A DNA stretch of 64,000 nt, taken from contig NZ_VWPH01000008.1 in NCBI RefSeq assembly GCF_008630535.1, forward strand, positions 343,071 through 407,070, read 5' to 3'. The position numbers and the translations under genes are program-made. Shown here in pieces: positions 20,346 through 28,334 of the stretch (its first letter is position 1; the number at the start of each line of letters is the position of its first letter). This DNA is from Saccharopolyspora hirsuta. Its GTDB lineage: Bacteria; Actinomycetota; Actinomycetes; Mycobacteriales; Pseudonocardiaceae. The notes beneath the pieces were generated by a model. It saw nothing but the letters and a program-made list of their open reading frames with translations. It did no database searches and had not been told where the DNA came from.

Positions 20346-20651
20346 CTGTCCCGCCTCTCTGTCCCGCCTCTCCGCGATTTTCAGTGGTGGTTGCGGGTGG
20401 GGGTGATCTTGCGTTTTCGGGGTTTCTTGTGGCTGGGTCGCGTCACGGTCCCCTGGGGTGCGGTTGCGCAGCACTCGGGTTGGGACAGGGGTGTTTTGCA
20501 TCCGTCGGGTCTGTTGCGGGTTCCGCGGGGGACTTTGGTCGGGTTCGCCGATGCGTGACGACCGCACGGCCGATTCGGAGGGTTGGGCGGTTGTGGTTGG
20601 ATCTCTTCGCGATGCCGTGATGGCCGTGTGCAACATCGTCCGGAGGTGCTG
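20346..20651. other. Intergenic region with tandem 13-mer
   Basis: 306 bp. It opens with two perfect tandem copies of CTGTCCCGCCTCT (20346-20371) and is otherwise G/T-rich without a clear stem-loop. It presumably holds the promoter of the next gene. Confidence 0.5.
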
Positions 20652-21212
20652 ATGTCGTCCCCCTACGGCCCGCCGCCAGGGGGTTATCCCCACTGGGGGC
20701 AGCTGCCCCCGAACACCGGGATGCCGCAGGGCGGACCGGGCTACCCGCCGCAGCCCGGTTATCCGCCGCAGCCACCGCCTCCGCAGCAGCAGTACGGCTA
20801 CGGCCAGCAGCAGTACCAGCAGCCCGCCCCGCAGTACCAGCAGCCCGGTGGGCAGTTCCCGCCGCCGGGCGGCTTCGGCCCGCCGCCGAAGAAGAAGCGC
20901 TCCGCGCTGCCGTGGGTGCTCAGCGGGGCCGGCGTGGTCGTGGTGGCCGCGGTGCTGGTGCTCGGGTTCGTGGTGCCGGGCTGGTTCGTGCGCTCGGTGT
21001 TCGACGCGACCAGCGTCGAGAAGGGCGTGGAGCAGACGCTGAAGGGTTCCTACGGGCTGGCCGGGGTCGGTTCGGTGTCCTGCCCGGGCGGGCAGGCGGT
21101 GCAGGTCGGCAACCGGTTCGACTGCCAGGTGCGGATCGGGTCGGAGACCAAGTCGGTGACCGTCACGGTCAAGACCGACAAGGGCGTGTACGAGGTCGGC
21201 CACCCCCGGTGA
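20652..21212 (+). CDS. Pro/Gln-rich membrane-anchored DUF4333 protein
   Basis: 186 residues: a Pro/Gly/Gln/Tyr-rich N-terminus (about 85 residues), one transmembrane helix (LPWVLSGAGVVVVAAVLVLG), and a DUF4333 domain with the paired cysteines (VSCPGG...FDCQV). ATG with GGAGG 6 nt upstream. It shares the layout of the two proteins at 955-2389 but has a different outer domain. Function unknown; envelope location inferred. Confidence 0.85.
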   Translation: MSSPYGPPPGGYPHWGQLPPNTGMPQGGPGYPPQPGYPPQPPPPQQQYGYGQQQYQQPAPQYQQPGGQFPPPGGFGPPPKKKRSALPWVLSGAGVVVVAAVLVLGFVVPGWFVRSVFDATSVEKGVEQTLKGSYGLAGVGSVSCPGGQAVQVGNRFDCQVRIGSETKSVTVTVKTDKGVYEVGHPR

Positions 21213-21258
21213 GAAAAACCGGTCGCCCCGGAGTGCGGGCGACCGGGAGAATCGCGCC

Positions 21259-22443
21259 GTGATCGACGTGCGCGCGCTGGCCGAGTCCGAGTTCCGAGCT
21301 TCGCAGGACCTGTTCCGCCGGGCCCTGCTGCGCAAACCCGCGAACGACGAGGACTGGGCGCGCGTCCGCGGGTGCCTGGAGGTCGGGCGCGTGCTGGGCG
21401 CGTTCGACGGCGGTGAGCTGGTCGGCACGGCCCGGGCCACGAGCAACGAGCTCGCGGTGCCCGGCGGGCGGGTCGCCGCTGGCGCGGTGACCGGCGTCGG
21501 CGTCCGCGCGGACCGGACCCGGCGCGGCGTGCTCCGCGAGCTGATGCGGGTCCAGTTCGACGACGTGCGGCAGCGCGGTGAGCCGGTGGCGATGCTGCAC
21601 GCCTCGGAGGCGACGATCTACGAGCGGTTCGGCTACGGCGTGGCCTCCCGCCACCGGAAGGTGGAGCTGGAGCGCGCGCGGGTGGCGTTCCGCGACGACG
21701 CGCCGCGGGGCGGGCAGGTGCGGGTGCTGGACCGGAAGGCGGCCGATCCGCTGCTGCCGGAGATCTACCGGCGCTGCGCGGTCGACCGGGCGGGGTGGAT
21801 CGGCCGGGACGAGCCGTGGTGGTCGGGGTTCTGGCAGTACCTCGGCGAGGACGTCCTGGTGGCGGTGCACACCGGCGAGGACGGGGTGGACGACGGGTTC
21901 GCCGTGTACGGGCCGAACCACGGCGAGCGCGGGACCGCGCTGGACGTCCACGACCTCAAGGGCGCCGATGCCACCGCGGTGGCGCAGCTGTGGCGGTTCC
22001 TGCTCGGCGTGGACCTGGTGGACCGCGTGGTGGGGCACGTGCGGCCGCTGGACGAGCCGCTGGAGTGGTGGGTGACCGACCGCCGCCAGTGCCGGGTGAC
22101 CGAGGTCGAGGACGACCTGTGGGTGCGCCTGGTGGACGTGCTCGCCGCGCTGCGGGCCCGGACCTACGGCGCGGCGGAGCCGGTGGTGGTCGAGGTGCGC
22201 GACGCGTTCCTGCCGGACAACGAAGGCGGCTACCGCATCGGGCCGGACGGCGTCGAGCGCTCGGCGGACGAGCCGCAGCTGCGCCTCGACGTGTCGGCGC
22301 TCGCCGCGCTGTACCTGGGCGACCAGCTGGCGTCGACGCTGGTGGCGGCGGGGCGCATCGAGGTGCGCGACCCGGCGGCGGTGGCCGCGGCGGACCGGTT
22401 GTTCGCCACCCTCGAAACCCCTTGGTGCGGCACCGGGTTCTGA
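21259..22443 (+). CDS. Eis-like GNAT acetyltransferase
   Basis: 394 residues in the tripartite Eis layout: a GNAT domain with the acetyl-CoA loop (VTGVGVRADRTRRGVLREL), a second GNAT-like domain starting near residue 145, and an SCP2-like C-terminal domain. It ends in a free-carboxylate Phe (WCGTGF), the residue that acts as catalytic base in Eis. Such enzymes acetylate aminoglycosides or lysines; here the substrate is not known. GTG start; terminated by a strong stem-loop. Confidence 0.85.
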   Translation: MIDVRALAESEFRASQDLFRRALLRKPANDEDWARVRGCLEVGRVLGAFDGGELVGTARATSNELAVPGGRVAAGAVTGVGVRADRTRRGVLRELMRVQFDDVRQRGEPVAMLHASEATIYERFGYGVASRHRKVELERARVAFRDDAPRGGQVRVLDRKAADPLLPEIYRRCAVDRAGWIGRDEPWWSGFWQYLGEDVLVAVHTGEDGVDDGFAVYGPNHGERGTALDVHDLKGADATAVAQLWRFLLGVDLVDRVVGHVRPLDEPLEWWVTDRRQCRVTEVEDDLWVRLVDVLAALRARTYGAAEPVVVEVRDAFLPDNEGGYRIGPDGVERSADEPQLRLDVSALAALYLGDQLASTLVAAGRIEVRDPAAVAAADRLFATLETPWCGTGF

Positions 22444-22444
22444 C

Positions 22445-22487
22445 CGCGGCCGTGAGTGCGCAACGGTGTTGCGCACTCACGGCCGCG
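22445..22487 (+). terminator. Strong stem-loop terminator
   Basis: Perfect 20-bp stem, arms beginning CGCGGCCGTGAGTGCGCAAC, loop GGT. It directly follows the acetyltransferase stop. No U tract. Confidence 0.85.
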
Positions 22488-22510
22488 CGGACGACCAGGG
22501 GTTGAAAATA

Positions 22511-22528
22511 AGTAGACCGACTGTCATA
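22511..22528. promoter_or_regulatory. Probable TetR operator
   Basis: AGTAGACCGACTGTCATA, an imperfect palindrome (TAGAC/GTCATA) resembling sites of LmrA/YxaF-type TetR regulators. It overlaps the likely -10 (CATATT) of the TetR gene, so autoregulation is likely. Confidence 0.5.
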
Positions 22529-22536
22529 TTTTTGGT

Positions 22537-23124
22537 GTGAAGAAGGGTGCGCGCACGCGGCAGCAGATGCTCGAGACCGCGATGGAGCTGTTCAACCAGC
22601 AGGGCTACCACGGCACCGGCGTCAACCAGGTGCTCTCGGAGTCCGCGGCCCCGCGGGGGTCGCTGTACTTCCACTTCCCCGGCGGCAAGCAGCAGCTCGC
22701 CGCCGAGGCGGTCGCCGCGTCCGGGCGGCAGGTGGGGGAGCTGCTGGCGCTGGTGCTGGCGGACGTGGCCGAGCCGCGCGAGGCGGTCGCGGCGATCGTC
22801 GGGCACTTCGAGCGGGCGCTGGTCGAGTCGGACTTCCGCCGCGGCTGCCCGGTGGCCACGGTCGCGCTGGAGGCCAGCGCGGAGAGCCCGGAGGTGCGGT
22901 CCGCGTGCGGCGGGGCCTACGGGCTGTGGCAGGAGCAGCTGGCCGAGCGGTTCCGCGGCTGGGGGATCACGGAGGCTCGGGCCGACGAGCTGGCCGTCGT
23001 CGCCCTGTCGCTGATCGAAGGCGCGCTGCTGCTGTGCAAGGTGCGGCGGGACGTCGCGCCCCTGCGCACGACCGGCGAACAACTGACCGCGTTGCTGGAA
23101 GCCGCGCGGACGGAGGCGAACTGA
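22537..23124 (+). CDS. TetR family regulator (LmrA/YxaF type)
   Basis: 195 residues. The N-terminal helix-turn-helix (MLETAMELFNQQGYHGTGVN) is followed by the SAAPRGSLYFHFPGGKQQL segment typical of the LmrA/YxaF subgroup and a C-terminal TetR_C domain with GCPVATVALE. GTG start close behind the putative operator. Its stop overlaps the start of the metallo-beta-lactamase gene (TGATG), so the two are translationally coupled and the regulator probably controls that enzyme. Confidence 0.9.
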   Translation: MKKGARTRQQMLETAMELFNQQGYHGTGVNQVLSESAAPRGSLYFHFPGGKQQLAAEAVAASGRQVGELLALVLADVAEPREAVAAIVGHFERALVESDFRRGCPVATVALEASAESPEVRSACGGAYGLWQEQLAERFRGWGITEARADELAVVALSLIEGALLLCKVRRDVAPLRTTGEQLTALLEAARTEAN

Positions 23125-23951
23125 TGCGGATCCACCACCTGAACTGCGGGACGCTGCGGCCGTTCGGCGGACGGCTGGTCAACGAGGGCGGCAGCCGGTT
23201 CGGCACCGCGCGCATGGTCTGCCACTGCCTGCTCGTCGAGACCGAGCAGGGGCTGGTGCTCGTCGACACCGGCATGGGCGTCCCCGACGTCACCACGCAC
23301 GCGAAGCTGATGAAGCGGCGGCTGCGGGTGGGTCGCCCGGTGCTCGACGTCGCGGAAACCGCGGTGTCCCAGCTGGAACGGCTCGGGTTCCGGGCGGAGG
23401 ACGTGCGGCACGTCGTGCCGACCCACCTGGACCTCGACCACGCGGGCGGGCTGCCGGACTTCCCGAACGCCGAGGTGCACGTCCACGACGTGGAGTACCA
23501 GGCGATGCGGCGCGACCTGGCGCAGGACCGGTACCTGCACCACCAGTTCCGGCACGGTCCGAAGTGGAGGGTGCACGGAAGTGCCGGCGGGGAGCGGTGG
23601 TTCGGCTTCGAAGCGGTGCGCGACCTGCCCGGCCTGCCGCCGGACATCCTGCTCGTGCCGCTGCCCGGCCACACCCGCGGCCACACCGGGGTCGCGGTGC
23701 GGCGCCCCGACGGGAAGTGGCTGCTCAACGCCGGGGACGCGTACTTCCACCACGGCGAGATGGCCGAGCAACCGCACTGCCCGCCGGGGTTGCGCTTCTT
23801 CGAGAACCACGTGCAGGTCGACGGCGCGCTGCGGCGGCGCACCCAGGAGCGGCTGCGCGACCTGCTCACCGCCCACCGCGACCAGATCGAGGTCTTCTGC
23901 GCGCACGACCCGGTGGAGCTGGACCGCTACATCGAGCCCTCCTCGACGTAG
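23124..23951 (+). CDS. Metallo-beta-lactamase fold hydrolase
   Basis: 275 residues with the zinc-binding signature THLDLDHAGG, followed by GHTRGHTG and a Asp in NAGDAYFHHG. The layout is like AttM/AiiA-type lactonases and related hydrolases, so a lactone or ester is a plausible substrate, unproved. Coupled to the TetR gene upstream. Its last 25 bases overlap the 3' end of the opposite-strand CoA-transferase gene. Confidence 0.85.
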   Translation: MRIHHLNCGTLRPFGGRLVNEGGSRFGTARMVCHCLLVETEQGLVLVDTGMGVPDVTTHAKLMKRRLRVGRPVLDVAETAVSQLERLGFRAEDVRHVVPTHLDLDHAGGLPDFPNAEVHVHDVEYQAMRRDLAQDRYLHHQFRHGPKWRVHGSAGGERWFGFEAVRDLPGLPPDILLVPLPGHTRGHTGVAVRRPDGKWLLNAGDAYFHHGEMAEQPHCPPGLRFFENHVQVDGALRRRTQERLRDLLTAHRDQIEVFCAHDPVELDRYIEPSST

Positions 23952-25432
23952 CGCTGGTGCCAGGACAGCGCCTCGCCCAGCAGGTGCGGGGTGTGCAGGC
24001 CGAACGACGACTGCAGCGCCCGGTCGTAGTAGTCCTGCAGCGCGGGGCGGAAGTCGGGGTGGGCGCAGGTGGCGATGATCCGCTCGGCCCGTTTCCGGGG
24101 CGACAGGCCGCGCAGGTCGGCCAGCCCCTGCTCGGTCACGATGACGTCCACGTCGTGCTCGGTGTGGTCGACGTGCGAGACCATCGGCACGATCGCCGAG
24201 ATCGCGCCGCCCTTGGCGACCGAGGGCGTGACGAAGATCGACACGTGCGCGTTGCGCGCGAAGTCGCCCGAGCCGCCGATGCCGTTCTGGATCCGGCTGC
24301 CCATCAGGTGCGTCGAGTTGATGTTGCCGTAGATGTCGGCCTCCACGATGCCGTTCATCGCCAGGCAGCCGAGCCGGCGCACCACCTCGGGGTGGTTGCT
24401 GATCTCCTGCGGGCGCAGCAGGATCCGGTCCCGGTACGCGGCGGCGTCGCGGTTGAACCGGTCGATCGCGGCGGGGCTGAGCGAGAACGCCGTCGCGGAG
24501 GCCGTCCGCAGCTTCCCCGACTCGATCAGCTGCAGCATGCCGTCCTGGATCACCTCGGTGTAGGCGGTCAGCCCGTCGAACGGCCCGGCGTCGAGCCCGG
24601 CCAGGACCGCGTTGGCCACGTTGCCCACCCCGGACTGCAGCGGGAGCAGCTCGCGGGGCAGCCGACCGGCGCGCACCTCCGCGGCCAGGAAGTCCAGCAC
24701 GTGCCCGGCGATCCGCTCGGAGGTCTCGTCCGGGGGCGTGAAAACCGTGTTGCGGTCGGGGGATTCGGTCTCCACGACCGCGATCACCTTCTCCGGCGGG
24801 CACTCCAGGTACGGCGTGCCGATCCGGTCGGCCGGGCCGGTGATCGGGATGGGGACGCGCCGGGGCGGCAGCGCGGTGCCGTAGTAGATGTCGTGCATGC
24901 CCTCCAGGTGCTCGCTCTGCCACGAGTTGACCTCGAGGATCACCTGGTCGGCCCGCTCCAGCCAGGTCTTGTTGTTGCCCACCGAGGAGGACGGGATCAG
25001 GCGGCCGTCCTCGGTGATGCCGCTGACCTCCACCACGGCGACGTCGAGCTCGCCGAAGGCGCCCTGCCACACGCGCTGCGCGACGTGCGAGAGGTGGATG
25101 TCGGTGTAGTCCATCCGACCGCTGTTGATCTTCTCCCGGGTGACCGGGTCGGACTGGTACGGCAGCCGCAGGTCGATGCCCTCCACGTCGGCCAGCGCCC
25201 CGTCCAGCTCCGGCGCGGTGGATGCGCCGGTCCACAGGCCGAACTTCATCGGCAGGCCCCGCGAGTGCGCCTCGGCGACCCGCTTGGCCAGCGCGCCCGG
25301 CACCTCCTTGGGGTACCCGGCGCCGGTGAACCCGCTCATGCCGATGTTGGCGCCCGGCTCGATCAGCTCGACGGCTTCCGCGGCCTCGACGACTTTCGCG
25401 GCGAACTGCCGGTTCCGGATCCTGCCGGTCAT
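23927..25432 (-). CDS. Acetyl-CoA hydrolase/succinyl-CoA:acetate CoA-transferase family
   Basis: 501 residues. Family I CoA-transferase with the Cat1/AarC/Ach1 arrangement: NIGMSGFTGAGYPKEVP at the N-terminus, TGASTAPELDGAL, QSGVGNVANAVLAGL, and the late GIGGSGDFARNAHVSIF and VTEQGLADLRGLSP motifs. It would move CoA between acetate and succinate or hydrolyse acetyl-CoA. ATG at 25430-25432 with GGTGGAG upstream; longer readings lack homology. An IclR regulator gene lies upstream on the same strand and may control it. Confidence 0.9.
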   Translation of the reverse strand: MTGRIRNRQFAAKVVEAAEAVELIEPGANIGMSGFTGAGYPKEVPGALAKRVAEAHSRGLPMKFGLWTGASTAPELDGALADVEGIDLRLPYQSDPVTREKINSGRMDYTDIHLSHVAQRVWQGAFGELDVAVVEVSGITEDGRLIPSSSVGNNKTWLERADQVILEVNSWQSEHLEGMHDIYYGTALPPRRVPIPITGPADRIGTPYLECPPEKVIAVVETESPDRNTVFTPPDETSERIAGHVLDFLAAEVRAGRLPRELLPLQSGVGNVANAVLAGLDAGPFDGLTAYTEVIQDGMLQLIESGKLRTASATAFSLSPAAIDRFNRDAAAYRDRILLRPQEISNHPEVVRRLGCLAMNGIVEADIYGNINSTHLMGSRIQNGIGGSGDFARNAHVSIFVTPSVAKGGAISAIVPMVSHVDHTEHDVDVIVTEQGLADLRGLSPRKRAERIIATCAHPDFRPALQDYYDRALQSSFGLHTPHLLGEALSWHQRYVEEGSM

Positions 25433-25775
25433 CTCCACCCGCCTTCCGCTGGCGTCCCCGTTCGGGAATCGAAAAAGGGGATCACTGGGCCATGTGTGAC
25501 GGGGATCGTAGGCGCGAAACCGGGCGGAAATGTTTGTGATGCACGACACGAGTAGGTTCGGGCGTGCTGATCGGATCGGTTCCGCGGTCGCCGCAGATGC
25601 CCGTTGACGAGGGGAAACGCGGGGTTCTGCGGGGGAGCGGGCGGGCGGGGTCGACGGGTCCCGGTGGATCGCGGTCCGTTCGCGCGGCGACACCGGCGGT
25701 CGCTGGGCGAACTTCTCGCGCGGCGGGAATTCCGCTGGATCGAGAAACGAAGCGGAATTGATCGGCGGTGAGTTC
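25433..25775. other. Intergenic promoter region
   Basis: 343 bp between the IclR gene and the CoA-transferase gene on the same strand. The CoA-transferase promoter must lie here. I see no strong palindrome or coding signal; short plus-strand frames lack recognisable content. Confidence 0.4.
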
Positions 25776-26552
25776 TCAGCCCTGGTGGCCGCCGGGCTTG
25801 AGCCGCAGATCGACTTCGATACGGGCCGCGGTCGTCACCAGCAGCGGCACGATCTCCCGCCGCACGCCTTCCTCGGAAGCGCGGTGCGCGTCCAGCGAGA
25901 CGTTGACCGCGGCGACGACCTTCCCGTCCGCGTCGCGCACCGGTGCGGCGACCCCGCGCAGGCCTTCCTCCAGCTCGCTGTCGGAGATCGCGAAGCCCTG
26001 CTTGCGGATCTCGGCGAGGTCGGCGAGCAGGCCCTCGCGGGTGGTGACGGTGTGCGGGGTCAGCGGCTTGAGCTCCGCCGCCCGCAGCCGCACCTCCAGC
26101 AGCTCCGGCGGCATGGCGGCCAGCAGCACCTTGCCCATCGAGGTGGCGTGCGCCGGGAAGCGGGTGCCGACCGGGATCGTCACCGACAGCAGCTTCGGGC
26201 TCGGGACCTGCGCCACGTAGCAGATCTCGGCGCCGTCCAGCACGGCCAGCGCGGTCATCTCGCGCAGCTCCCGGGTGAGCCGCCGCAGGTGCGGTTCGGC
26301 GATCTGCGGCAGCGACCGGCTCGACAGGTACGCGTGGCCGAACTCCAGCACCTGCGGCGTCAGCGCGAAGTGCCGCTCGTCGTGCCGCACGTAGCCGAGG
26401 TGGACCAGGGTGAGCAGGATCCGCCGGGCCCCGGCCCGGTCCAGCCCGCTCGCCTGGGCCACCTCGGTCAGCGTCATCTCCGGCTGCTCCGGTGTGAACG
26501 CCCGCAGCACGGCCAGCGTCCGCTCCACCGAGCGCAGGTATTGCTCGGCCAT
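25776..26552 (-). CDS. IclR family regulator (PcaR/PobR type)
   Basis: 258 residues: a winged helix (MTLTEVAQASGLDRAGARRI) and the IclR effector domain containing SVTIPVGTRFPAHATSMGK, the variant seen in regulators of aromatic-acid (beta-ketoadipate) pathways. That suggests an acid effector, but no aromatic pathway gene is in the window; the nearest downstream gene is the CoA-transferase. Starts 7 nt after the exonuclease stop, so probably co-transcribed with it. Confidence 0.85.
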   Translation of the reverse strand: MAEQYLRSVERTLAVLRAFTPEQPEMTLTEVAQASGLDRAGARRILLTLVHLGYVRHDERHFALTPQVLEFGHAYLSSRSLPQIAEPHLRRLTRELREMTALAVLDGAEICYVAQVPSPKLLSVTIPVGTRFPAHATSMGKVLLAAMPPELLEVRLRAAELKPLTPHTVTTREGLLADLAEIRKQGFAISDSELEEGLRGVAAPVRDADGKVVAAVNVSLDAHRASEEGVRREIVPLLVTTAARIEVDLRLKPGGHQG

Positions 26553-26559
26553 CGGCGGT

Positions 26560-27492
26560 TCAGAGCTCGAGCGCGGTGATGAGGCGGTCGATGCTGGCGC
26601 CCAGGCCCCAGGTCCGCTGCAGCTCGCGCAGCCGGTCGACGTCCACTTCGGACTTCGGCATCGGGTCCGGGCGGTCGGCGACCACCGGTGCGTCCCGCAC
26701 CACGCGGACCACCGACGGTGCCGCGGCGAGGTAGTCCGCGGCGTCGGCGAGCTTGCCGCGCACCCGCGGGGTCAGGCCGGTGGCGCCGGTCTCGGCCGCC
26801 GCCAGCAGCGCCTCCAGGGAGCCGAACTGGGTGATCAGCTTCGCGGCCGTCTTCTCGCCGATGCCCGCCACCCCGGGCAGGCCGTCCGACGGGTCGCCGC
26901 GCAGCACCGCCATGTCGGCGTAGTCGTCCCCGGCGCGGTCCGGGGAGAGCGCGTACTTCTCGGCCAGCTCGGCGGGACCGTAGTCCTGCGCCTTGGCCAG
27001 GCCCGCGCCGATGTAGATCACCCGCACCGGGGAGGGCGCGGAGCGCACCAGCTGGAACAGGTCGCGGTCGCCGGTGACGACCTCCACCGGGTCCCGGTCC
27101 TCCCGCGCGGCCAGCGTGCCGATGACGTCGTCGGCTTCGTAGCCCTCGGCTTCGGCGGTGGCCACGCCCGCCGCGTCGAGCACTTCGAGGATCACCGGGA
27201 CCTGCGGGGACAGCGCGTCCGGCACCTCCTCGGCGTCCGGGGCCTCCTCGGCCACGCGGTGCGCCTTGTAGGACGGCAGCGCGTCGACCCGGAACTGCGG
27301 GCGCCAGTCGTTGTCCAGGCAGGCGACCAGGCGGGCCGGGCGCCGGTCGGTGATCAGCTTGGCGAGCATGTCGCAGAAGCCGCGCACGGAGTTCACCGGC
27401 GTCCCGTCCGGCGCGGTCAGCGAGTCGGGCAGGGCGTAGAACGAGCGGAACCACAACCCGGCCGAGTCGACGAGCATCAGAGGACCAGTCAC
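26560..27492 (-). CDS. 5'-3' exonuclease (Pol I N-domain homologue)
   Basis: 310 residues, equivalent to the stand-alone 5'-exonuclease/FEN domain of DNA polymerase I. PIN-like acidic motifs are present (LMLVDSAGLWFRSF, EGYEADDVIGTLA, VVTGDRDLFQLV), and so is the helix-hairpin-helix GVAGIGEKTAAKLI. It should remove RNA or flap 5' ends in repair and replication. GTG start. First gene of a pair with the IclR regulator; just upstream is a decayed gene. Confidence 0.9.
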   Translation of the reverse strand: MTGPLMLVDSAGLWFRSFYALPDSLTAPDGTPVNSVRGFCDMLAKLITDRRPARLVACLDNDWRPQFRVDALPSYKAHRVAEEAPDAEEVPDALSPQVPVILEVLDAAGVATAEAEGYEADDVIGTLAAREDRDPVEVVTGDRDLFQLVRSAPSPVRVIYIGAGLAKAQDYGPAELAEKYALSPDRAGDDYADMAVLRGDPSDGLPGVAGIGEKTAAKLITQFGSLEALLAAAETGATGLTPRVRGKLADAADYLAAAPSVVRVVRDAPVVADRPDPMPKSEVDVDRLRELQRTWGLGASIDRLITALEL

Positions 27493-27559
27493 CGCCCCAG
27501 CTTGTCACGTCCCGGCGACATCCGGCGGTCCGGCTCGGCGGGTCCGCGACGGCCCCCGC

Positions 27560-27735
27560 TCAGCGGAAGTCCGCGGCGTGGTCGGCCGCCCGCTGCCTGG
27601 TCGACGGCTTCGGCCCAGTAGCCGAGGAGCATGTCGACGACGTCCTCGGGCAGCTGCCGCAGCAGCTCGGCCCACCCCTGTTCCGGGGGCAGCTCCTCGA
27701 ACCGGGTCTCCCGGCCGATCGAGTGGAGGACTGGG
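27560..27735 (-). pseudogene. C-terminal relic of an NmrA-like NAD(P)-binding oxidoreductase
   Basis: A minus-strand segment reads HSIGRETRFEELPPEQ then LLRQLPEDVVDMLLGYWAEAV, the C-terminal part of NmrA/azoreductase-type proteins. It then continues in a different frame as TRQRAADHAADFR and a stop, matching the usual end of these proteins (WARDHAADFR type). So the relic has lost its N-terminal two-thirds and carries an internal deletion with a frameshift. Its upstream edge meets the repeat at 27735. Family assignment is from memory of the C-terminal pattern. Confidence 0.6.
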
Positions 27736-27914
27736 GGATCGGTGGTGATATCCGGGTTGGGTTGGGGAGGATTGGTGCGGTGGGGTGTGGGTTGGGTTTG
27801 GGTTCAAAGCTGTGGGTGGTTGCGTTGGGTGATGCAATTTCAATCGAAATTGGCTGCGTTGCGGTTTTTGACGGAGCCTGCGGTGGCGAGGTGCGCCAAT
27901 TTCAATCGAAATCG
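27735..27914 (-). repeat. Composite palindrome element, copy A
   Basis: Read on the minus strand: palindrome at 27897-27914 (CGATTTCGATTGAAATTG), 44-nt spacer, palindrome at 27835-27852 (CAATTTCGATTGAAATTG), then a C-rich G-poor tail containing GCTTTGAACCCAAACCC and ending ATCACCACCGATCC. It matches copies at 44565, 49709 and 62087. It lies between ptsI and the exonuclease gene and cuts into the relic gene. Confidence 0.8.
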
Positions 27915-28012
27915 CGACCCTCACCGCTGCGCCCGAGGTCGTGATGCAGGGCGCGGACGACGGTGAGCTGCGGTGGCGGAGCGAGGATGTTGGTCGCACG
28001 GCCGTCGTTCTG

Positions 28013-28110
28013 GTGGTGAGTGCAGAGATTTCTCTCGAAATCGGCTGCGGTGCCAGCTGGAGGTTTCGTCGGGGACGGTGCTGATTTGGTGGGAAATCGC
28101 GCCCGACCAC
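28013..28110 (+). repeat. Degenerate copy of the composite element
   Basis: Two decayed palindromes, GATTTC-TCTC-GAAATC (28027-28042) and GATTTG-GTGG-GAAATC (28083-28098), with spacer TGGAGGTTTCGTCGGGGACG resembling the spacer of copy C. It is in inverted orientation to copy A, about 100 bp away. The C-rich tail is not preserved. Confidence 0.55.
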
Positions 28111-28288
28111 AAGGTGGATCCGCCTCCGGAGGGAGCCGAGGATCCTAAGGTCAAGTCTCGCTCACTGCCAAAACCGCATGCTTCGGCACGTAAGGGTGAC
28201 CGATTCCTGCCGTCATACCCGGCACACCCACGAGCACAACGCAAGAGTCCGAAATTGCAGTCGACACCGCTCATCGGACGGCCGTGGT

Positions 28289-28330
28289 CGTGAGCGGCGA
28301 TGGTCGTGCGGGCGACCATCGCCGCTCACG
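28289..28330 (-). terminator. Terminator of ptsI
   Basis: Perfect 18-bp stem (CGTGAGCGGCGATGGTCG and complement), 6-nt loop, 5 nt beyond the ptsI stop codon. No U tract. Confidence 0.8.
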
Positions 28331-28334
28331 AGTG

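Noticed and set aside
17460..21446. 1328-codon open frame opposite the helicase gene
   Set aside because: Antisense shadow of a high-GC gene: composition is His/Arg/Leu/Gln-rich with no domain, and the plus-strand helicase has full motifs.
27735..28110. Insertion sequence remnant
   Set aside because: No transposase fragment or consistent target-site duplication seen; the repeats are non-coding.
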